From the NCBI GenBank assembly GCA_015490675.1, contig WFXI01000260.1, positions 1-7,470 on the forward strand: 7,470 bases of DNA. Reading direction: 5' to 3'. The notes under the pieces are model-generated. The model saw nothing but the letters and a program-made list of their open reading frames with translations. It had not been told where the DNA came from and did no database searches. Below, in pieces: positions 5,476-7,470 of the stretch. Within the stretch, counting starts at the first letter, position 1. Every line of letters starts with the position of its first letter. The DNA is from Hydrogenothermaceae bacterium (GTDB lineage Bacteria; Aquificota; Aquificia; Aquificales; Hydrogenothermaceae). The translations under genes were made by a program, and so were the position numbers.

Positions 5476-6994
5476 ATTTTTGGGGAGGAAGGGGGATTTT
5501 CTTTTCAAAAAGGAGAAGCAAAATCACGAAACAAAAAATAAATATAACAAAATTCCACTTTTTATATAAAACCCAAAATGTTTTTTCTTGAGAAAGAAAA
5601 ACATCTGATATTAAGATTTGTCTTTTAAAAAGTTTTGATAGCTTTTCAAATTTTCCATTAGGGGAAATAACAGTAGAAAAACCTGTATTTGTTGCCCTGA
5701 TTAAATATTTACCTGTTTCCACTGCTCTAACTTTTGCCATTTCTAAATGCTGAAATGGAGCAGAAGTTTTACCAAACCAAGCATCGTTAGAAACATTTAT
5801 GATCAAGTTTGCATTTTTAGAAAAATTAGCAACATAGTTTGGAAAAATAACTTCAAAACAAATTAAAGTAGCTAGTGATAAATCTTTGTATTTAATTACT
5901 TTAGGCTTTTCTCCTGAAGAAAAATCATATCCTTCTAAATAAGGAAAAAGTTTGCTTAAAAATCTAAAAGGAAAAGGAGTATATTCTCCAAATGGAACAA
6001 GTTTTACTTTGCGGTAAATTTCTACAATTTTTTTATTTTCATCAATTAAAGCTACTACATTAAAAACTTTAGGAGGATTACTATCAAAATCTACACTATC
6101 AAATCCAATTAACATAGGAATTTTTATATGTTTTGTATTCTCTAAAAAATAGTCTTTCATAATACTTTCTTTCAAAAAATCAAAAGGTAAAGCAGACTCA
6201 GGAAGAATTATTAAATTTGGTTTTTCTCTTGAGGAAATTTTTATTAAATCTATATAAATATCACTAACCTGTTTCCAATATTCAGTAGAGTTTTGTTTTT
6301 GCTTTACACTTTCATCTATATTTCCCTGTAAAATAGCAACTTTTATTTTTTTATCCAAGCTAAAAACTTGCTTTTCTGGGAAAAAAACAATTACTAAAAA
6401 GGTTAAAAGTCCTAACGAAAGTAAAAATATGCTTTTCTTTTCATTTGCTATAAAAAATAAAACACTTATGAAAACAACTAGGAAACTCAAACCATAAATG
6501 CCAAAGATAGAAGCTAAATTTACGATGCTACCTATGTAAGAAATCATATATCCATTTAAATTCCATGGAAATCCTCCAAAAGGGAAAAATTCTCTAGAAA
6601 CTTCTAGTAAAACTATCAAAAAAGGAGCCAGAAAGAAGCTGTTTATTCCATATCTCTTTATAAAAATCTTTTGTATTAATGCATAAACTACAAAATAAAT
6701 ACTCAACAGCAAAGAAAATATTATTAGAGAAATAATTGATAAAAAAGCATTGACACCCCCATATTTACTTAGAGCATAAGATATCCAGTTGAAATTTATA
6801 ATAGAAAAAATAAATCCTACTGTTAAAGCATAAAAGATTAAACTATTTAATTTTTCCTCTTCATTAATAACTTTAAAAAACAAAAAATATCCAATAACAA
6901 ATGCAAAGGGTATATAAAAATTTGGTAGGGATATAGCTAAAAGTAATCCTGCAAATAATGAAAAAAGAAAATTTTTATGTATAATTAATCTCAT
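5462..6994 (-). CDS. lnt: Apolipoprotein N-acyltransferase
   Basis: Inner-membrane enzyme that transfers an acyl chain from phospholipid to the N-terminal cysteine of apolipoproteins, the last step of lipoprotein maturation in diderm bacteria. The 510-aa length matches the E. coli enzyme (512 aa). Residues 8-206 form multiple membrane helices, including the conserved FPFGGFPWNLNGY (137-149). The nitrilase-like domain (about 216-475) holds the catalytic triad E266 (LPESALP), K329 (YRKVKLVPFGEY) and C379 (LICFEVIFP), plus NVSNDAWFG (400-408) and RATNTGFS (433-440). A final helix (about 480-497) ends in a short basic tail. The start at ATG 6994 has an AGGA ribosome binding site about 7 nt upstream. 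It is divergent from the ferredoxin gene and convergent with the DsrE2 gene. Presence of lnt supports an outer-membrane-bearing organism. Confidence 0.97.
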   Translation of the reverse strand: MRLIIHKNFLFSLFAGLLLAISLPNFYIPFAFVIGYFLFFKVINEEEKLNSLIFYALTVGFIFSIINFNWISYALSKYGGVNAFLSIISLIIFSLLLSIYFVVYALIQKIFIKRYGINSFFLAPFLIVLLEVSREFFPFGGFPWNLNGYMISYIGSIVNLASIFGIYGLSFLVVFISVLFFIANEKKSIFLLSLGLLTFLVIVFFPEKQVFSLDKKIKVAILQGNIDESVKQKQNSTEYWKQVSDIYIDLIKISSREKPNLIILPESALPFDFLKESIMKDYFLENTKHIKIPMLIGFDSVDFDSNPPKVFNVVALIDENKKIVEIYRKVKLVPFGEYTPFPFRFLSKLFPYLEGYDFSSGEKPKVIKYKDLSLATLICFEVIFPNYVANFSKNANLIINVSNDAWFGKTSAPFQHLEMAKVRAVETGKYLIRATNTGFSTVISPNGKFEKLSKLFKRQILISDVFLSQEKTFWVLYKKWNFVIFIFCFVILLLLFEKKIPLPPQKFKNS

Positions 6995-7052
6995 AGGATT
7001 TTCCTGATTTAATTTTAATATATTTTAGCAAAACTAATAATAGGAGGATAAA
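6995..7052. promoter_or_regulatory. Divergent lnt/ferredoxin intergenic region
   Basis: These 58 bp separate two divergent starts and so probably hold promoters for both. I see the lnt ribosome binding site (AGGA on the minus strand, 7002-7005 region) and a strong AGGAGG at 7042-7047, 5 nt before the ferredoxin ATG. AT-rich -10-like hexamers such as TAATAT (7016-7021) and TATATT (7019-7024) exist, but no convincing -35 at proper spacing was found on either strand. Confidence 0.4.
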
Positions 7053-7340
7053 ATGGGCAAACTAAAAGTAGTTATAGATAGAATAATTTGTGAAGGTATA
7101 GGACCTTGTGCTGAAGAAACAGATATGATTGAGCTAGATAAAAAACATAAAGCTGTATTCTTAGAACCTGGGAAAGATAAAGAGCAGTTATTTAAAGAAG
7201 TTGAAGAAAAGAAAAAACAAGTAGTAGAAATTGAACTTCCAATAGATAAAGAAGAAGAAATATTCAGAGCTGCCGAAGCCTGTCCAGTTGATGCTATATT
7301 TATATATGATGCAGAAACAGGAGAACAACTTTATCCATAG
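7053..7340 (+). CDS. Small ferredoxin with a single cluster, probably [3Fe-4S]
   Basis: A 95-aa cytoplasmic electron carrier. The usual single-cluster ferredoxin layout is visible: an N-terminal strand KVVIDR, a ligand loop with C13 and C19 (CEGIGPC), a charged middle, and RAAEACPVDAI (72-82) with C77 followed by proline. The standard motif is C-x2-(C/D)-x2-C, but the middle ligand position (residue 16) is isoleucine and no other cysteine exists. With three cysteines a [3Fe-4S] cluster is the natural prediction, as in P450-associated ferredoxins with a non-cysteine at this place. Between the halves lies a highly charged segment of about 40 residues (roughly 28-68, many Lys/Glu), longer than in minimal ferredoxins. 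The ATG is preceded by AGGAGG with a 5-nt spacer. A membrane microprotein gene follows after 18 nt and probably shares the transcript. The redox partner is not identifiable here. Confidence 0.88.
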   Translation: MGKLKVVIDRIICEGIGPCAEETDMIELDKKHKAVFLEPGKDKEQLFKEVEEKKKQVVEIELPIDKEEEIFRAAEACPVDAIFIYDAETGEQLYP

Positions 7341-7346
7341 TCAAAT

Positions 7347-7352
7347 GGGGGA
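7347..7352 (+). promoter_or_regulatory. Ribosome binding site of the 36-aa membrane microprotein
   Basis: GGGGGA lies 6 nt before the ATG at 7359, in the short gap after the ferredoxin stop. It is the main support for translation of the very short reading frame that follows. Confidence 0.55.
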
Positions 7353-7358
7353 ATCATT

Positions 7359-7469
7359 ATGATTGACAAATTATATTCAATGTATGAAGCAGGTATTAAA
7401 TATGTTTTAATAGCTGTTCCTGTTATTTTATTTATTGTAATGGCTTATTTGTATGTAAAATCTAGCTAA
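7359..7469 (+). CDS. 36-aa single-pass membrane microprotein
   Basis: Too short for usual gene finding, but well formed: ATG at 7359, TAA at 7467-7469, 36 codons, a GGGGGA ribosome binding site 6 nt upstream and an 18-nt gap from the ferredoxin gene. The product begins MIDKLYSMYEAGIKY, continues with one hydrophobic helix of about 18 residues (VLIAVPVILFIVMAYLYV, 16-33) and ends KSS. A proline in the helix and the short charged flanks resemble accessory subunits of respiratory complexes, for example the roughly 35-aa small subunits of terminal oxidases (subunit IIa, CcoQ or CydX types). I cannot assign it to any of these from sequence. The gene that follows lies outside the window and would be informative. 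Confidence 0.65.
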   Translation: MIDKLYSMYEAGIKYVLIAVPVILFIVMAYLYVKSS

Positions 7470-7470
7470 A

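Overview
This is a very AT-rich, gene-dense stretch of bacterial chromosome. Its features suggest a thermophilic, sulfur-metabolising Aquificota-type bacterium, close to Sulfurihydrogenibium or another member of Hydrogenothermaceae. The supporting signs are Lys/Glu/Ile-rich proteins, several TTG or GTG starts with strong GGAGG-type ribosome binding sites, a two-domain protein disulfide oxidoreductase (PDO, a family typical of thermophiles), a DsrE2-type sulfur-trafficking protein and a small iron-sulfur ferredoxin. The lineage is inferred from gene content; no rRNA is present to confirm it.

Layout from left to right. (1) Positions 1-948, plus strand: the 3' part of an OppC/DppC-type ABC permease, cut by the window edge. 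(2) Positions 952-1844, minus strand: a two-gene unit with an AbiEii-like nucleotidyltransferase first and an unrecognised 85-aa protein second, joined by a TTGA stop/start overlap. This looks like an accessory, possibly toxin-antitoxin, cassette set between housekeeping genes. (3) Positions 1921-4952, plus strand: a tight operon of PDO-like protein, dxr (isoprenoid precursor synthesis) and rseP (site-2 protease). The first two genes abut and the last two overlap by 7 nt. (4) Positions 4993-5475, plus strand: a DsrE2-family protein with its own good promoter match starting inside the end of rseP. (5) Positions 5462-6994, minus strand: lnt (apolipoprotein N-acyltransferase), which runs into the DsrE2 gene tail to tail with a 14-nt overlap. 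(6) Positions 7053-7469, plus strand, divergent from lnt: a ferredoxin with only three apparent cluster cysteines, followed 18 nt later by a 36-codon single-pass membrane microprotein that ends one base before the window does.

Most of the window is envelope and core metabolism: peptide-type transport, lipoprotein maturation, intramembrane proteolysis and MEP-pathway isoprenoid synthesis. Redox and sulfur functions (PDO, DsrE2, ferredoxin) are mixed in. No RNA genes, CRISPR arrays, insertion sequences or convincing intrinsic terminators were seen, and no gene-free stretch exceeds 80 bases. The least explained parts are the nucleotidyltransferase/85-aa pair, the ferredoxin/microprotein pair, and the PDO-like protein whose first thioredoxin unit has no cysteines.
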